From: Myceligenerans indicum
GTDB taxonomy: Bacteria; Actinomycetota; Actinomycetes; Actinomycetales; Cellulomonadaceae
DNA: 57,349 nucleotides
Direction of reading: 5' to 3'
Assembly (NCBI RefSeq): GCF_016742955.1
Contig: NZ_JABBYC010000029.1
Location: 1-57,349 of the forward strand
A model generated the notes under the pieces. That model was not told the origin of the DNA. It searched no databases and worked only from the letters and a program-made list of their open reading frames with translations. A program made the translations under genes and the position numbers. The first letter of the stretch is position 1. The number at the start of each line of letters is the position of its first letter. Positions 43,848-52,549 of the stretch are shown here, in pieces.

Positions 43848-44995
43848 GATGAGTCTCCGAGTCGGCGGTTGACGGCAGCCGGCGAGTACTCCGTGTCCAG
43901 TGCGATCCTGGCCAGGCCGATGAGCGCGGAATCGGTCCCGACGGCGCTGGCGGAGATCTCGAGCCTCCTGGTGGCGCGAGGGAGGGCCGAGGCGTAGACG
44001 GCGGACCGGATGGAGGACACGAGAGGAACGGACTGCATCGCTCCGGCGATGACGATCGTGGCGGGGTTGAGCATGGCCGCGACGCTGCCGAGGACGCGTC
44101 CGATCTTCTCGCCGGCGCTCTGGACGACAGCCGTCGCGACGGCGTCCTGCTGCTCCAGCGCGAAGTTGAGTTCCGCGAAGGTGGTCACCGGGTACTGCTG
44201 CTCCGACAACTGCTCCAGCACCGCCCGGCCGCTGGCCTCGCTGGCGAGACATCCGCGACGTCCGCAGCGGCAGACCTTGTCCCCGCCGACCGGGATGTGG
44301 CCGAGGTCCCCGGCACCTCCGTCGACGCCCCGGTAGACGCGGCCGTCGATCACGATCCCGCCTCCGATGTAGTCCGCGACCTTGACCAGCAGCAGCGGCC
44401 GCGTGGGGTCGCCGTGCCGGTGCGACCACTCGCCGTAGGCCATGGCATCGGCGTCGTTCTCCATGTAGACCGGCACGTCCAGGTACTCCTGCAGGGCTTC
44501 GGTCACGGGCCAGCCGTCCCACCCCGGCATGATCGGAGGCTCCTCGGGGCGGCCGGTGATCGGGTCGATCGGCGCGGGCAACGAGATCCCCATCGCCAGC
44601 ACGAGTCGCGGATCCTTTCCGCACTCCTCCAGCAGCTGGGTGAAGCCCTGGGTGATCGTGCGGATGGTGGCCTCGGCGCCGTCGGCGACGTTCAGGTCGA
44701 GGGTGCGGCGCCGCATGACCGAGCCGTGCGCGTCGACGGCCGCGATGAGTCCCGAGTCGAGGTCCAGTGCGGCCACCAGCACGAGCGTCGGCGGATCGAA
44801 GACGAACCGGACGGCGCGACGACCACCGGTCGCACCCGCATGTCCTGCCGGCCGGGTGATGCCGGCTTCGAGGAGAGCATCGACGCGCAGAGCGACGGAC
44901 ACCCGCGACATGCCTGTCGCACTGAGCAGCTCGCCGCGGGTCGCCGCTTCGCCGGAACGAATGAGTTCGAGGAATTCTCCAGGTCCCTGTGGCAT
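43844..44995 (-). CDS. ROK family transcriptional regulator
   Basis: A 383-residue NagC/XylR-type protein: N-terminal winged helix (about 10-70, with Arg-Gly-Glu-Leu-Leu-Ser-Ala-Thr-Gly-Met-Ser-Arg), then a sugar-kinase-like ROK fold with Asp-Gly-Gly-Ala-Gly-Asp-Leu-Gly-His-Ile (about 232-241) and zinc-site Cys-Arg-Cys-Gly-Arg-Arg-Gly-Cys (about 247-254). The kinase Asp region (Glu-Asn-Asp-Ala-Asp) is present, but with a DNA-binding domain it acts as a regulator. It begins one base after the permease stop within the transporter operon, whose promoter it probably controls. Confidence 0.88.
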   Translation of the reverse strand: MPQGPGEFLELIRSGEAATRGELLSATGMSRVSVALRVDALLEAGITRPAGHAGATGGRRAVRFVFDPPTLVLVAALDLDSGLIAAVDAHGSVMRRRTLDLNVADGAEATIRTITQGFTQLLEECGKDPRLVLAMGISLPAPIDPITGRPEEPPIMPGWDGWPVTEALQEYLDVPVYMENDADAMAYGEWSHRHGDPTRPLLLVKVADYIGGGIVIDGRVYRGVDGGAGDLGHIPVGGDKVCRCGRRGCLASEASGRAVLEQLSEQQYPVTTFAELNFALEQQDAVATAVVQSAGEKIGRVLGSVAAMLNPATIVIAGAMQSVPLVSSIRSAVYASALPRATRRLEISASAVGTDSALIGLARIALDTEYSPAAVNRRLGDSS

Positions 44996-44996
44996 C

Positions 44997-45863
44997 TCAA
45001 CCCTTGCTCGCGCCCGCTGTCAGGCCCTCGGTCAGGTACCGCTCGGCCACGGAATACAGGGCGACGATCGGCACGGTCAGCAGGACGCTACCAGCCATGA
45101 GAATTGTCTTCGGTACCTCCTGGCCGTCCGACAAGAGATTGAGGCCCAGAGAAACGGTCCACAGATCCTTCTTCGCCGTCAGGAAAAGCAGCGCGAACAG
45201 GAACTCGTTCCACGCGATCATGAAAGCGAACAGGGCCGTCGACATCAGCGTCGGCATGCTCAGCGGGATCGTGATCCGCATCAGGACCTGCCAGCGGCCG
45301 GCGCCGTCGAGGTGAGCGGCCTCGTCGATGGACTCCGGGATCGACTGCATGTATGAGCGCAGCATGTGGACGCACACGGGCACCGTGAGGGCCACGTAGG
45401 CGACGGTCAGTCCGGGGAGGCTCGAACCGAGTCCGAGCACCTGGAAACCGACGAAGATGGGCACCGCGATGATGATCGTCGGGAACATGTAGACCGCGAG
45501 GAACAGCGCCGAGATCTGCCGCCGTCCGGCGAAACGCAGCCGGGTCATCGCGTAGGAGGCGGGCACCGCGAGGAGCATGGTCAGAACGGTCGCACCGGAT
45601 GCCACGAACGCGGAGTTGCGCATGAACCTGGCGAAGCCAAATCCCCCCTCGTCCTCGGGTGCGAGCACTCGGCGGTAGGTCTCGGCACTGATCGCCGTCA
45701 GATCGGGAACCAGTTGCAGGGGGTTCCGCAGGAGATCTTCGATACGCACGAAACTCATCATGATCATGTAGTAGAAGGGGAAGACCGCACCGACCACGAG
45801 CGCGGCGATCACCACCCACCGCAACAGGCCGAGCCAGCGGAACCGGAACGGAGTCGTACTCAC
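44997..45863 (-). CDS. CUT1 sugar ABC transporter permease (MalG-like)
   Basis: A 288-residue permease, six hydrophobic helices, EAA loop Ser-Ile-Pro-Glu-Ser-Ile-Asp-Glu-Ala-Ala-His-Leu-Asp-Gly-Ala at about 180-194. GTG at 45863 overlaps the previous permease stop (GTGA). Second permease of the SBP-permease-permease-ROK-glycosidase operon. No ATPase gene in the operon, so a shared MsmK/UgpC-type ATPase is presumably used. Confidence 0.9.
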   Translation of the reverse strand: MSTTPFRFRWLGLLRWVVIAALVVGAVFPFYYMIMMSFVRIEDLLRNPLQLVPDLTAISAETYRRVLAPEDEGGFGFARFMRNSAFVASGATVLTMLLAVPASYAMTRLRFAGRRQISALFLAVYMFPTIIIAVPIFVGFQVLGLGSSLPGLTVAYVALTVPVCVHMLRSYMQSIPESIDEAAHLDGAGRWQVLMRITIPLSMPTLMSTALFAFMIAWNEFLFALLFLTAKKDLWTVSLGLNLLSDGQEVPKTILMAGSVLLTVPIVALYSVAERYLTEGLTAGASKG

Positions 45864-46798
45864 CGCTGCTCCTGTCGTCGGGTGATCCGGGTGTAGACGA
45901 GCAGGCCTGCGGCAAGGATGAGCGCCAGGACGACCGCGTTCGCGCTGGCAGCACCGATGTCACCGGAGCCGACGAGCTGTTCGTAGACGCGCACGGCGGC
46001 GACCTGCGTACCTGCGGCGCCACCGGTGAGCAGGTAGATGTCGTCGAACTTGTTGAACGTCATCACCAGTCGCAGCAGCGACAGCAAAGCGATCACGGGC
46101 AGCATCTGGGGCAGGATGACGTACCAGAGCCTCTGCACCGGCGTGGCGCCGTCGACGACCGCGGCCTCCTCGACCTCACGGCTGAGGCCGGTCAACGCCG
46201 CGGCGAAGAACATGAACGCGAAGGGGAAGTACCGCCAGACCTCGAACGCGATCACTGTGGTGAGTGCGAGAGGCGCGCTGCCCAGGAAGTTGACCGGCTC
46301 CTCCCAACCGAGGACCCGGGTGCCGATCGCGTTGACCACGCCGTATTGCGGGTCGAGGATGACGGTCCACACGTATGCCGCGGCGACCACCGGTGCGACA
46401 TAGGGCAGGAGCATGGCGGCGCGAACCGCGCCCCGAGCGGGGAACGCGTCGCGCAGGGCCAGCGCCGCGATGAAGCCGACGACGATCGATCCCGCGGTCG
46501 TGGCCACCGTGTAGGTCACGGTGGTGCTGATCGAGGACCAGAAGCCGGGAGCGGTCACCGTATCGATGTAGTTGGCGAGGGTGAGATCGTTGAACAGCCC
46601 GTTGCGGGCGACATCGCTGTAGCGGGCCTCCTGGAAGGACAGCAGTACCGTCCACAGGATGGGGACGATGATGATTGCCGTCACGATCAACGTGATCGGA
46701 GCGGCCATCGTCAGGCCGTCCCTGTTCTCGATCGTTTGCCGCATCGAGCGGCGGGAGGTGCTGACTCCCGCCGCCGGCGGCGACATCGTCGTGGTCAC
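45860..46798 (-). CDS. CUT1 sugar ABC transporter permease (MalF-like)
   Basis: A 312-residue permease with six hydrophobic helices and an EAA-type loop, Glu-Val-Glu-Glu-Ala-Ala-Val-Val-Asp-Gly-Ala at about 204-214. The GTG start overlaps the binding-protein stop by four bases (GTGA), giving the coupling chain SBP to permease to permease. Confidence 0.9.
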   Translation of the reverse strand: MTTTMSPPAAGVSTSRRSMRQTIENRDGLTMAAPITLIVTAIIIVPILWTVLLSFQEARYSDVARNGLFNDLTLANYIDTVTAPGFWSSISTTVTYTVATTAGSIVVGFIAALALRDAFPARGAVRAAMLLPYVAPVVAAAYVWTVILDPQYGVVNAIGTRVLGWEEPVNFLGSAPLALTTVIAFEVWRYFPFAFMFFAAALTGLSREVEEAAVVDGATPVQRLWYVILPQMLPVIALLSLLRLVMTFNKFDDIYLLTGGAAGTQVAAVRVYEQLVGSGDIGAASANAVVLALILAAGLLVYTRITRRQEQR

Positions 46799-48189
46799 GA
46801 GCCCTCGGCCACCTGGATGACGGCATCCTGCATCTGCTGCTGCGCCGTTGCCACGTCGATCGCCCCGCTGGACAGGTCTGCGAGGGACTTCGCGAACGGC
46901 AGCTGCGCGGTCAGCGGTCCCAGCAGGTCACCGTGACCCTGCGGCAGGGCCCAGCGTCCGATGTTCTGGGCGCCGCCGGTGATCTGCTCGATCGATGCGG
47001 GCGGGTACACCTCGGAGAGAGGGAGCTTGGTGTCGACCCCTGTCGGAAGGGTGGTCCAGTCGTCGATGTACTCGGTGGCGTTGTCCGCGTTGCCCGGGCG
47101 CACGGGGAACTTGCCCTCGGGCGCCATGCCGAACCAGCCGGAATAGCCGTCGCTGAGCATGAACTCCACGAAGTCAGCGGCGTCGTCGGCCGGAGCGCTG
47201 GAGGAGATCACCCAGGAGGTGATCTCACCGTATGAGGCGGCGTCCGAGCTGGCGTCCGGGCCGGTGACCAGAGGGACGATCCCGGTGTTGGCCGCAAGCC
47301 AACCCTGGTCGGAGCACTCTTCGCAGCTCGGCGCGGCGTCGTCGCGAAGCCCCGCGAGTTCGTCGAGCAGGAAGGTGGACCAGATGGTCATCGCCGCCTG
47401 ACCCGAGAAGTAGGCGGCACGGGTCGACTCCACGGTCTGCGTCCCGGCCGGCGAGAAGTCCTGGCTGAGCGCCGCGTAGAGCTCGACCGCCCGGGTGCAC
47501 TCGGGGCTGTCCAGGGTGGCGTTGCCGTCGTCGTCGATCATCTGGCAGTTGTTGCCCAGGGCCAGGGACTCGAAGGTCTGCTGGGTGAACGGATTCGACG
47601 CGTCGCCGGCCAGGGAGATGCCGTACGAGCCGTCGCCGGTCAGGGTCTCGGCGGCGTCAAGCAGCGCGTCGTACGTGTCCGGAGCCTCCAGACCGGCTTG
47701 GTCGAACAGGTCCGTGCGGTAGACGAGAATCTGGCTCCAGGCGTCGCTGGGCACGCTGAGCTGTTCCCCGTCCTGACTGGTCAGAGCGAGCGCCGAGGTG
47801 TTCCAGGTGTCCGGGCCGAGCTCGTTCACCACGGCCTGGGCCGCGTCATGGTTGAGGTACTCGTCCCCGTCGAACGAGCGCACGAGGCCGAGGGAGACCG
47901 ACCCCACGACGTCCGGCAGCTCGCCGGCGAGTGCGGCAGCAGACATCAGCTGGGGCACCTGGTCCTCCTGGACGGGCACCAGCTCGACATCGATGCCGGT
48001 CCGAGCGGTGTACTGCTCGATGACTGCTTCGGTCGCTGCGACGCGATCCGGCTGGACCTCCAGGCTCCAGACCAGGAGTGAGCCGTCGGACTCGCGTCCT
48101 TCGATCGCTCCGCTGCCGCAAGCGGCAGTGAGGGCGACGGCTCCGGCTGCGGTCGCGGCCAACAGGGCACGACGTTGAGGTGTGGTCAC
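46795..48189 (-). CDS. CUT1 sugar-binding lipoprotein
   Basis: A 464-residue extracellular binding protein with a lipoprotein signal (lipobox Leu-Thr-Ala-Ala-Cys at about 20-24) and a cluster B binding-protein fold. It contains a paired Cys segment (Ser-Cys-Glu-Glu-Cys near 287). GTG at 48189 has AAGGAAGAGAG upstream. First gene of its operon, divergent from the GH13_18 phosphorylase, so the imported ligand is probably that enzyme's substrate. Confidence 0.88.
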   Translation of the reverse strand: MTTPQRRALLAATAAGAVALTAACGSGAIEGRESDGSLLVWSLEVQPDRVAATEAVIEQYTARTGIDVELVPVQEDQVPQLMSAAALAGELPDVVGSVSLGLVRSFDGDEYLNHDAAQAVVNELGPDTWNTSALALTSQDGEQLSVPSDAWSQILVYRTDLFDQAGLEAPDTYDALLDAAETLTGDGSYGISLAGDASNPFTQQTFESLALGNNCQMIDDDGNATLDSPECTRAVELYAALSQDFSPAGTQTVESTRAAYFSGQAAMTIWSTFLLDELAGLRDDAAPSCEECSDQGWLAANTGIVPLVTGPDASSDAASYGEITSWVISSSAPADDAADFVEFMLSDGYSGWFGMAPEGKFPVRPGNADNATEYIDDWTTLPTGVDTKLPLSEVYPPASIEQITGGAQNIGRWALPQGHGDLLGPLTAQLPFAKSLADLSSGAIDVATAQQQMQDAVIQVAEGS

Positions 48190-48231
48190 GGGACGCTCTC
48201 TTCCTTGAGAAACCTCGACGAGCTTTCGTCG

Positions 48232-48241
48232 GACATATGTC
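48232..48241. promoter_or_regulatory. Palindrome between the divergent transporter and phosphorylase genes
   Basis: GACATATGTC is a perfect 10-bp palindrome in the 97-base gap shared by the binding-protein gene and the GH13_18 gene. It is the best candidate site for the ROK regulator; binding is inference. Confidence 0.4.
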
Positions 48242-48286
48242 TATCATGAAGACGGAAGTCTGTTCAATGTTGAGAGAGGGAGTGGC

Positions 48287-50041
48287 GTGAGCCGCCTGCA
48301 TCAGACCAATGAAGATCTGCGGACCGAGCTCGAGAGGGGGCTCGAGGGCCTCCGGCCGGCTCTGACACCACTCGCGCGCGTCCTGCATCCGCGCGATGCG
48401 GCCCGTGCGCAAGCCGTCGTCGAGGGGATGCATCGGCTCGCCGCGACGTTCAGGGACCGCCTGCCCGAGACACGGCGGCCCGTGGTGGACGAGGCGACCG
48501 CCTACCTGATCTGCTACGGCGACTCCATCTGCCGCGACGGGCAACCGCCCTTGGCGACGCTCGCGCAGGAGCTGCGCACGCACGTCGGCGACGCCGTGAC
48601 CGACGTCCACCTGCTGCCGATCTTCCCGTGGACGTCCGACGACGGGTTCGCCGTGGTCGACTACCGCGAGGTCGACCCGGAGCTCGGCCAGTGGCACGAC
48701 GTCGCGGAGATCGGTCGCGACTACCAGCTCATGCTCGACTTCGTCGCCAACCACACCTCTGCCTCGAGCCCGTGGTTCACCGGCTGGCTGGCCGGCGACG
48801 AGCGGTACCGGGACTACTACCTGGCACCCGGCCCCGAGATCGACACGTCGAAGGTCGTTCGTCCCCGGACGACGCCGCTGCTGCACCCGTTCGAACGACC
48901 GGACGGCCATCAGGTTGCCGCCTGGACGACGTTCGGACCCGACCAGGTCGACCTCAACGTCGCGAATCCCGCGACGCTGCTCGAACTGACCGAGATCCTC
49001 CTGGAGTACATCGTTGCCGGCGCGACGACGGTCCGCCTCGATGCGATCGGCTACCTCTGGAAGGAGAGCGGCACGGGCTGCATCCACCTGCCGGCGACCC
49101 ACGCCGTCATCAAGATGTGGCGGGTCGTGGTCGACGCCGTCGCACCCGGGGTACGGCTCCTGACCGAGACCAATGTCCCGCATGCCGAGAACATCACCTA
49201 TCTTGGCGATGGCTCCGACGAGGCCCACATGGTCTACCAGTTCGCCCTGCCCCCCTTGGTGCTGCACTCCTTCGTCTCGGGCTCGAGCAGGCGCCTGACC
49301 GACTGGGCGGCCTCGCTCGAGGACCTGGGCGACGACGCGACATGGTTCAACTTCCTGGCCAGTCATGACGGCATCGGAATGCGTCCGGCGCAGGGAATCC
49401 TCTCCCCGCACGAGCAGGAGGCTCTCGCCCGACGGGCGCTGGCACACGGAGGACGCGCCTCCTACGCGACGGGGCCCGGCCCGGAGCGATCGATCTACGA
49501 GCTGAACGTCTCCTACCTGGACGCGCTCGTCGATCCGTCCGAGCGGGCCGACGTGGAGCACGTGATCCGGCGAGTGCTCGCCGCGCATGCCATCCTGCTC
49601 GGCCTCGCGGGCGTGCCGGCCATCTATTACCACTCGATCTTCGGCTCGACCAGTGATCTCGACGGGCTCGCCGACAGCGGGATCAACCGGCGGATCAACA
49701 GGGAACGCCTGGATGCGGACACCCTGGCGGATGAGCTCCGGCACGACCCGCGCCGCCGCGGAATCCTGAACGGCTTGAAGCGTCTGCTCACGATCCGCGC
49801 GGGCCAGCCGGCCTTCTCTCCGTTCGCCCAGCAGCGCATCCTCGACCTCGACGAGCGTGTCTTCGCAGTCGAACGGCGATGCGACAGGCAGATCATCCGG
49901 GCCGTCGTCAACGTCAGCAGCGAGCCGGTTGACGTCCCCGGGATCTCCGGCTGGGATCTGCTCACCGAGAGCCGGGTCGACGGGCGACTCGGGCCGGACG
50001 ACGTCGTCTGGGTCGCCGAGACCCTGACAGCGGCACACTGA
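48287..50041 (+). CDS. GH13 subfamily 18 sugar phosphorylase, closer to glucosylglycerate phosphorylase than to sucrose phosphorylase
   Basis: A 584-residue GH13 enzyme. The nucleophile is Asp252 in Arg-Leu-Asp-Ala-Ile-Gly-Tyr-Leu-Trp-Lys-Glu, acid/base Glu294 in Leu-Thr-Glu-Thr-Asn, and the third acid Asp361 in Ala-Ser-His-Asp-Gly-Ile-Gly. The stretch Leu-Trp-Lys-Glu-Ser-Gly-Thr-Gly-Cys-Ile-His-Leu-Pro resembles the YcjM-type glucosylglycerate phosphorylase branch rather than classical sucrose phosphorylase, and the enzyme is longer than the about 490-residue sucrose form. It would split an alpha-glucoside with phosphate to glucose 1-phosphate. GTG at 48287 has GAGAGGGAG upstream. Confidence 0.82.
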   Translation: MSRLHQTNEDLRTELERGLEGLRPALTPLARVLHPRDAARAQAVVEGMHRLAATFRDRLPETRRPVVDEATAYLICYGDSICRDGQPPLATLAQELRTHVGDAVTDVHLLPIFPWTSDDGFAVVDYREVDPELGQWHDVAEIGRDYQLMLDFVANHTSASSPWFTGWLAGDERYRDYYLAPGPEIDTSKVVRPRTTPLLHPFERPDGHQVAAWTTFGPDQVDLNVANPATLLELTEILLEYIVAGATTVRLDAIGYLWKESGTGCIHLPATHAVIKMWRVVVDAVAPGVRLLTETNVPHAENITYLGDGSDEAHMVYQFALPPLVLHSFVSGSSRRLTDWAASLEDLGDDATWFNFLASHDGIGMRPAQGILSPHEQEALARRALAHGGRASYATGPGPERSIYELNVSYLDALVDPSERADVEHVIRRVLAAHAILLGLAGVPAIYYHSIFGSTSDLDGLADSGINRRINRERLDADTLADELRHDPRRRGILNGLKRLLTIRAGQPAFSPFAQQRILDLDERVFAVERRCDRQIIRAVVNVSSEPVDVPGISGWDLLTESRVDGRLGPDDVVWVAETLTAAH

Positions 50042-50207
50042 CACCAGGTTCCGGTCGGACCGCACCCTCGCCCGCCGTGGAGGATCCGGCGGCTGCCCGC
50101 CTGGATCGCGGTCGCCCCCACCGGCGGACGAGGGTGTCGCGGGGCGACGACGGCCGCCACTTGACCATCCAGCACCCTTCGTGCCACGGTTTCACCGTCG
50201 ATATCTC

Positions 50208-50219
50208 TTCATCGATGTA
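50208..50219. promoter_or_regulatory. Operator-like site before the second sugar importer
   Basis: TTCATCGATGTA, in the context CTTCATCGATGTAAAG (50207-50222), agrees at 13 of 16 positions with the site before the second GH51 gene. It lies 78 bases before the binding-protein ATG, in a 256-base gap with no gene. Confidence 0.55.
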
Positions 50220-50297
50220 AAGCGCGTCGAGGCGGACGCCGGGACCACCCTCCCCACGCCTCGGCACCGCACCAGGCAGACTTGAGAGGAATCCGTG

Positions 50298-51644
50298 ATG
50301 AGGAAGTCACGAATGGCCGGCGGCATCGTCGCCGCCCTGGTACTGGCCGGGACCGCCGCCTGCAGCGCAGGCTCAAGCACCGACGACGACGGCAAGCTCA
50401 CCTTCATGTTCCGCGGCGGCGAGGACGAGAAGGCCGCCTACCAGGAGGCGATCGACCGCTTCAGCGCGGACACCGGCGTCGAGGTCGAGGTCATCGTGAC
50501 CGACCCCGACCAGTACGGCACCAAGCTCCAGGCCGCGATCTCCGGCCACAACGTGCCCGACGTCTTCTACATCGAGCAGGCGAGTCTGCAGTCGTACGTG
50601 ACCTCCGGCATCCTGCTCGACATCACCGACCTCGTCGCCGACTCCGGCATCGACCTGGACAACCTCTGGGAGTACGGCGTCGACTCCTACCGGTACGACG
50701 GCAAGCTCCAGGGCACACCCGACGGCGCCCTCTACGGCCTGCCGAAGGACGTCGGCCCGTTCGCCATGGGCTACAACAAGACGATGCTCGAAGCCGAGGG
50801 CATCGAGCTCCCCGACCCTGACGAGCCCCTGACGTGGGACGAGTGGCTCGACATCATGAAGCAGGTCACCAAGGACACCGACGGTGACGGCGACATCGAC
50901 CAGTGGGGCACCGGTCTGAACGTCCAGTGGAACCTCCAGGCCCTTGCCTGGTCCAACGGCGCCGACTGGACGAACGCGGACAAGACCGAGGTCACCGTGG
51001 ACACCCCGCAGATGGCCGAGGCGCTTCAGTACATCGCGGACATGACCACGGTCGAGGGGGTCACCCCCTCCTCCGAGCAGCAGGCCACGCTCGACACCTA
51101 CCAGCGCTGGATGGAGGGCGAGCTCGCCTTCTTCCCGGTGGGCCCGTGGGACGTCAGCACCTACAACGAGCTCGACTTCGACTACGACCTGATCCCCTAC
51201 CCGGCCGGCGCGACCGGTGAGCCCGCCACCTGGGTCGGCTCGCTCGGGATCGGCGTCTCCGCCACGACGGCGATGCCCGAGGAGGCCACCGAGCTGGTCA
51301 CCTACCTGTCCGCCGACGAGACCGCCCAGGAGACGCTGGTCGACGCCGGCATCCAGGTCCCCAACCTCAGGGACATGGCCGCCGAGTACGCCTCCGGTGA
51401 GGGCACCCCGGCCAACCGGCAGGAGTTCCTGGACATCGTCGAGGACTACGGCCGCCCGATGCCCGCCGCGGTGACCTACGGCGCCGCCTGGTACGACGAG
51501 ATGTGGACCAACATCCAGCCCGTGCTGGACGGCAAGCAGACGGCGGCGGACTACCTCGCCGAGGTGCAGCCGCGGATGCAGCAGCTCCTCGACGAGTCGA
51601 ACGTGCAGGCCGAGCAGGCCGCGGCGGCGAACGCGAGCGAGTGA
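50298..51644 (+). CDS. CUT1 sugar-binding lipoprotein, second importer
   Basis: A 448-residue binding protein, lipoprotein signal with lipobox Thr-Ala-Ala-Cys at about 20-23. The fold has Asp-Val-Phe-Tyr-Ile-Glu (about 88-93), Leu-Tyr-Gly-Leu-Pro-Lys-Asp, and Gly-Asp-Gly-Asp-Ile-Asp, a typical Ca-binding-like acidic loop. ATG at 50298 is seven bases from GAGAGGA; GTG at 50295 is possible. First gene of an importer operon beside a LacI regulator and a GH51 gene, so arabino-oligosaccharides are a reasonable ligand; this is inferred from context. Confidence 0.88.
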   Translation: MRKSRMAGGIVAALVLAGTAACSAGSSTDDDGKLTFMFRGGEDEKAAYQEAIDRFSADTGVEVEVIVTDPDQYGTKLQAAISGHNVPDVFYIEQASLQSYVTSGILLDITDLVADSGIDLDNLWEYGVDSYRYDGKLQGTPDGALYGLPKDVGPFAMGYNKTMLEAEGIELPDPDEPLTWDEWLDIMKQVTKDTDGDGDIDQWGTGLNVQWNLQALAWSNGADWTNADKTEVTVDTPQMAEALQYIADMTTVEGVTPSSEQQATLDTYQRWMEGELAFFPVGPWDVSTYNELDFDYDLIPYPAGATGEPATWVGSLGIGVSATTAMPEEATELVTYLSADETAQETLVDAGIQVPNLRDMAAEYASGEGTPANRQEFLDIVEDYGRPMPAAVTYGAAWYDEMWTNIQPVLDGKQTAADYLAEVQPRMQQLLDESNVQAEQAAAANASE

Positions 51645-52534
51645 TGACGCGTTCGTCGCGGCTGCACCAGGCCGAGCACCGGTGGGCGCTGGCGTTCGTC
51701 GCCGCGCCGGTGCTCGGCTACGTGCTCTTCACCGCCTATCCCGTCGGTTTCGCGCTGTACACGTCCATGACCCGGTGGAACGGCCTGGGCGCGATGCGGT
51801 TCATCGGCCTGGACAACTACGTGCGCCTGTTCGGGGACCAGTACTTCTGGCAGTCGATGGGCAACACCGTCTTCTACATGATCGGCATCCCGATCGGCCT
51901 GGCGCTCTCCCTCGCCCTGGCGATCGGTATGAACCGGGCCATCCCGCTGCGCTCCATGCTGCGCACGGTCTACTACGTGCCCGTGATCTCGTCCCTCGCG
52001 GCGATCGCGATCCTCTGGCAGTGGGCCTACAACGGGGACTTCGGGCTGGTGAACCAGTTCCTGGCCTGGTTCGGTATCGACGGCCCCAACTGGCTCGCGA
52101 GCACGCTCTGGGCCAAGCCCGCGATCGTCATCATGCTGATCTGGAAGGGCCTCGGGTACTCGATGATCCTGTACCTGGCCGCCATCCAGTCGGTGCCGCG
52201 CTCCCTGTACGAGGCGGCAGAGCTCGACGGCGCGAACGGCTGGCAGAAGTTCCGCACCATCACGCTCCCGATGGTCCGCCCGGTGACGTTCTTCCTGGTG
52301 GTCACGCAGGTGATCGCCGGGTCGCAGATCTTCACCGAGATCAACATCATGACGCCCGGCGGAGGCCCCGAGTACAGCACCGCGTCGTCCGTGTTCCACA
52401 TCTGGCGGCAGGCGTTCCGCTACCAGGACATGGGGTACGGCACCGCCATGGCGATCATGCTGGGCGTCCTCATCCTGATCATCACGCTGGTGCAGTTCCG
52501 CCTGAACCAGCGCAACAGCTTCGTGCTCGACTGA
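51644..52534 (+). CDS. CUT1 sugar ABC transporter permease (MalF-like), second importer
   Basis: A 296-residue permease with six hydrophobic helices and the EAA loop Ser-Val-Pro-Arg-Ser-Leu-Tyr-Glu-Ala-Ala-Glu-Leu-Asp-Gly-Ala (about 182-196). Its ATG shares the A of the binding-protein stop (TGATG). Confidence 0.9.
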   Translation: MTRSSRLHQAEHRWALAFVAAPVLGYVLFTAYPVGFALYTSMTRWNGLGAMRFIGLDNYVRLFGDQYFWQSMGNTVFYMIGIPIGLALSLALAIGMNRAIPLRSMLRTVYYVPVISSLAAIAILWQWAYNGDFGLVNQFLAWFGIDGPNWLASTLWAKPAIVIMLIWKGLGYSMILYLAAIQSVPRSLYEAAELDGANGWQKFRTITLPMVRPVTFFLVVTQVIAGSQIFTEINIMTPGGGPEYSTASSVFHIWRQAFRYQDMGYGTAMAIMLGVLILIITLVQFRLNQRNSFVLD

Positions 52535-52549
52535 GAACCCGGAGAAACC

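Noticed and set aside
41946..44624. One 892-codon frame extending the debranching-like enzyme into the ROK gene
   Set aside because: The ATG at 43847 overlapping the ROK stop gives a normal family length; the extension is antifunctional sequence in a second frame.
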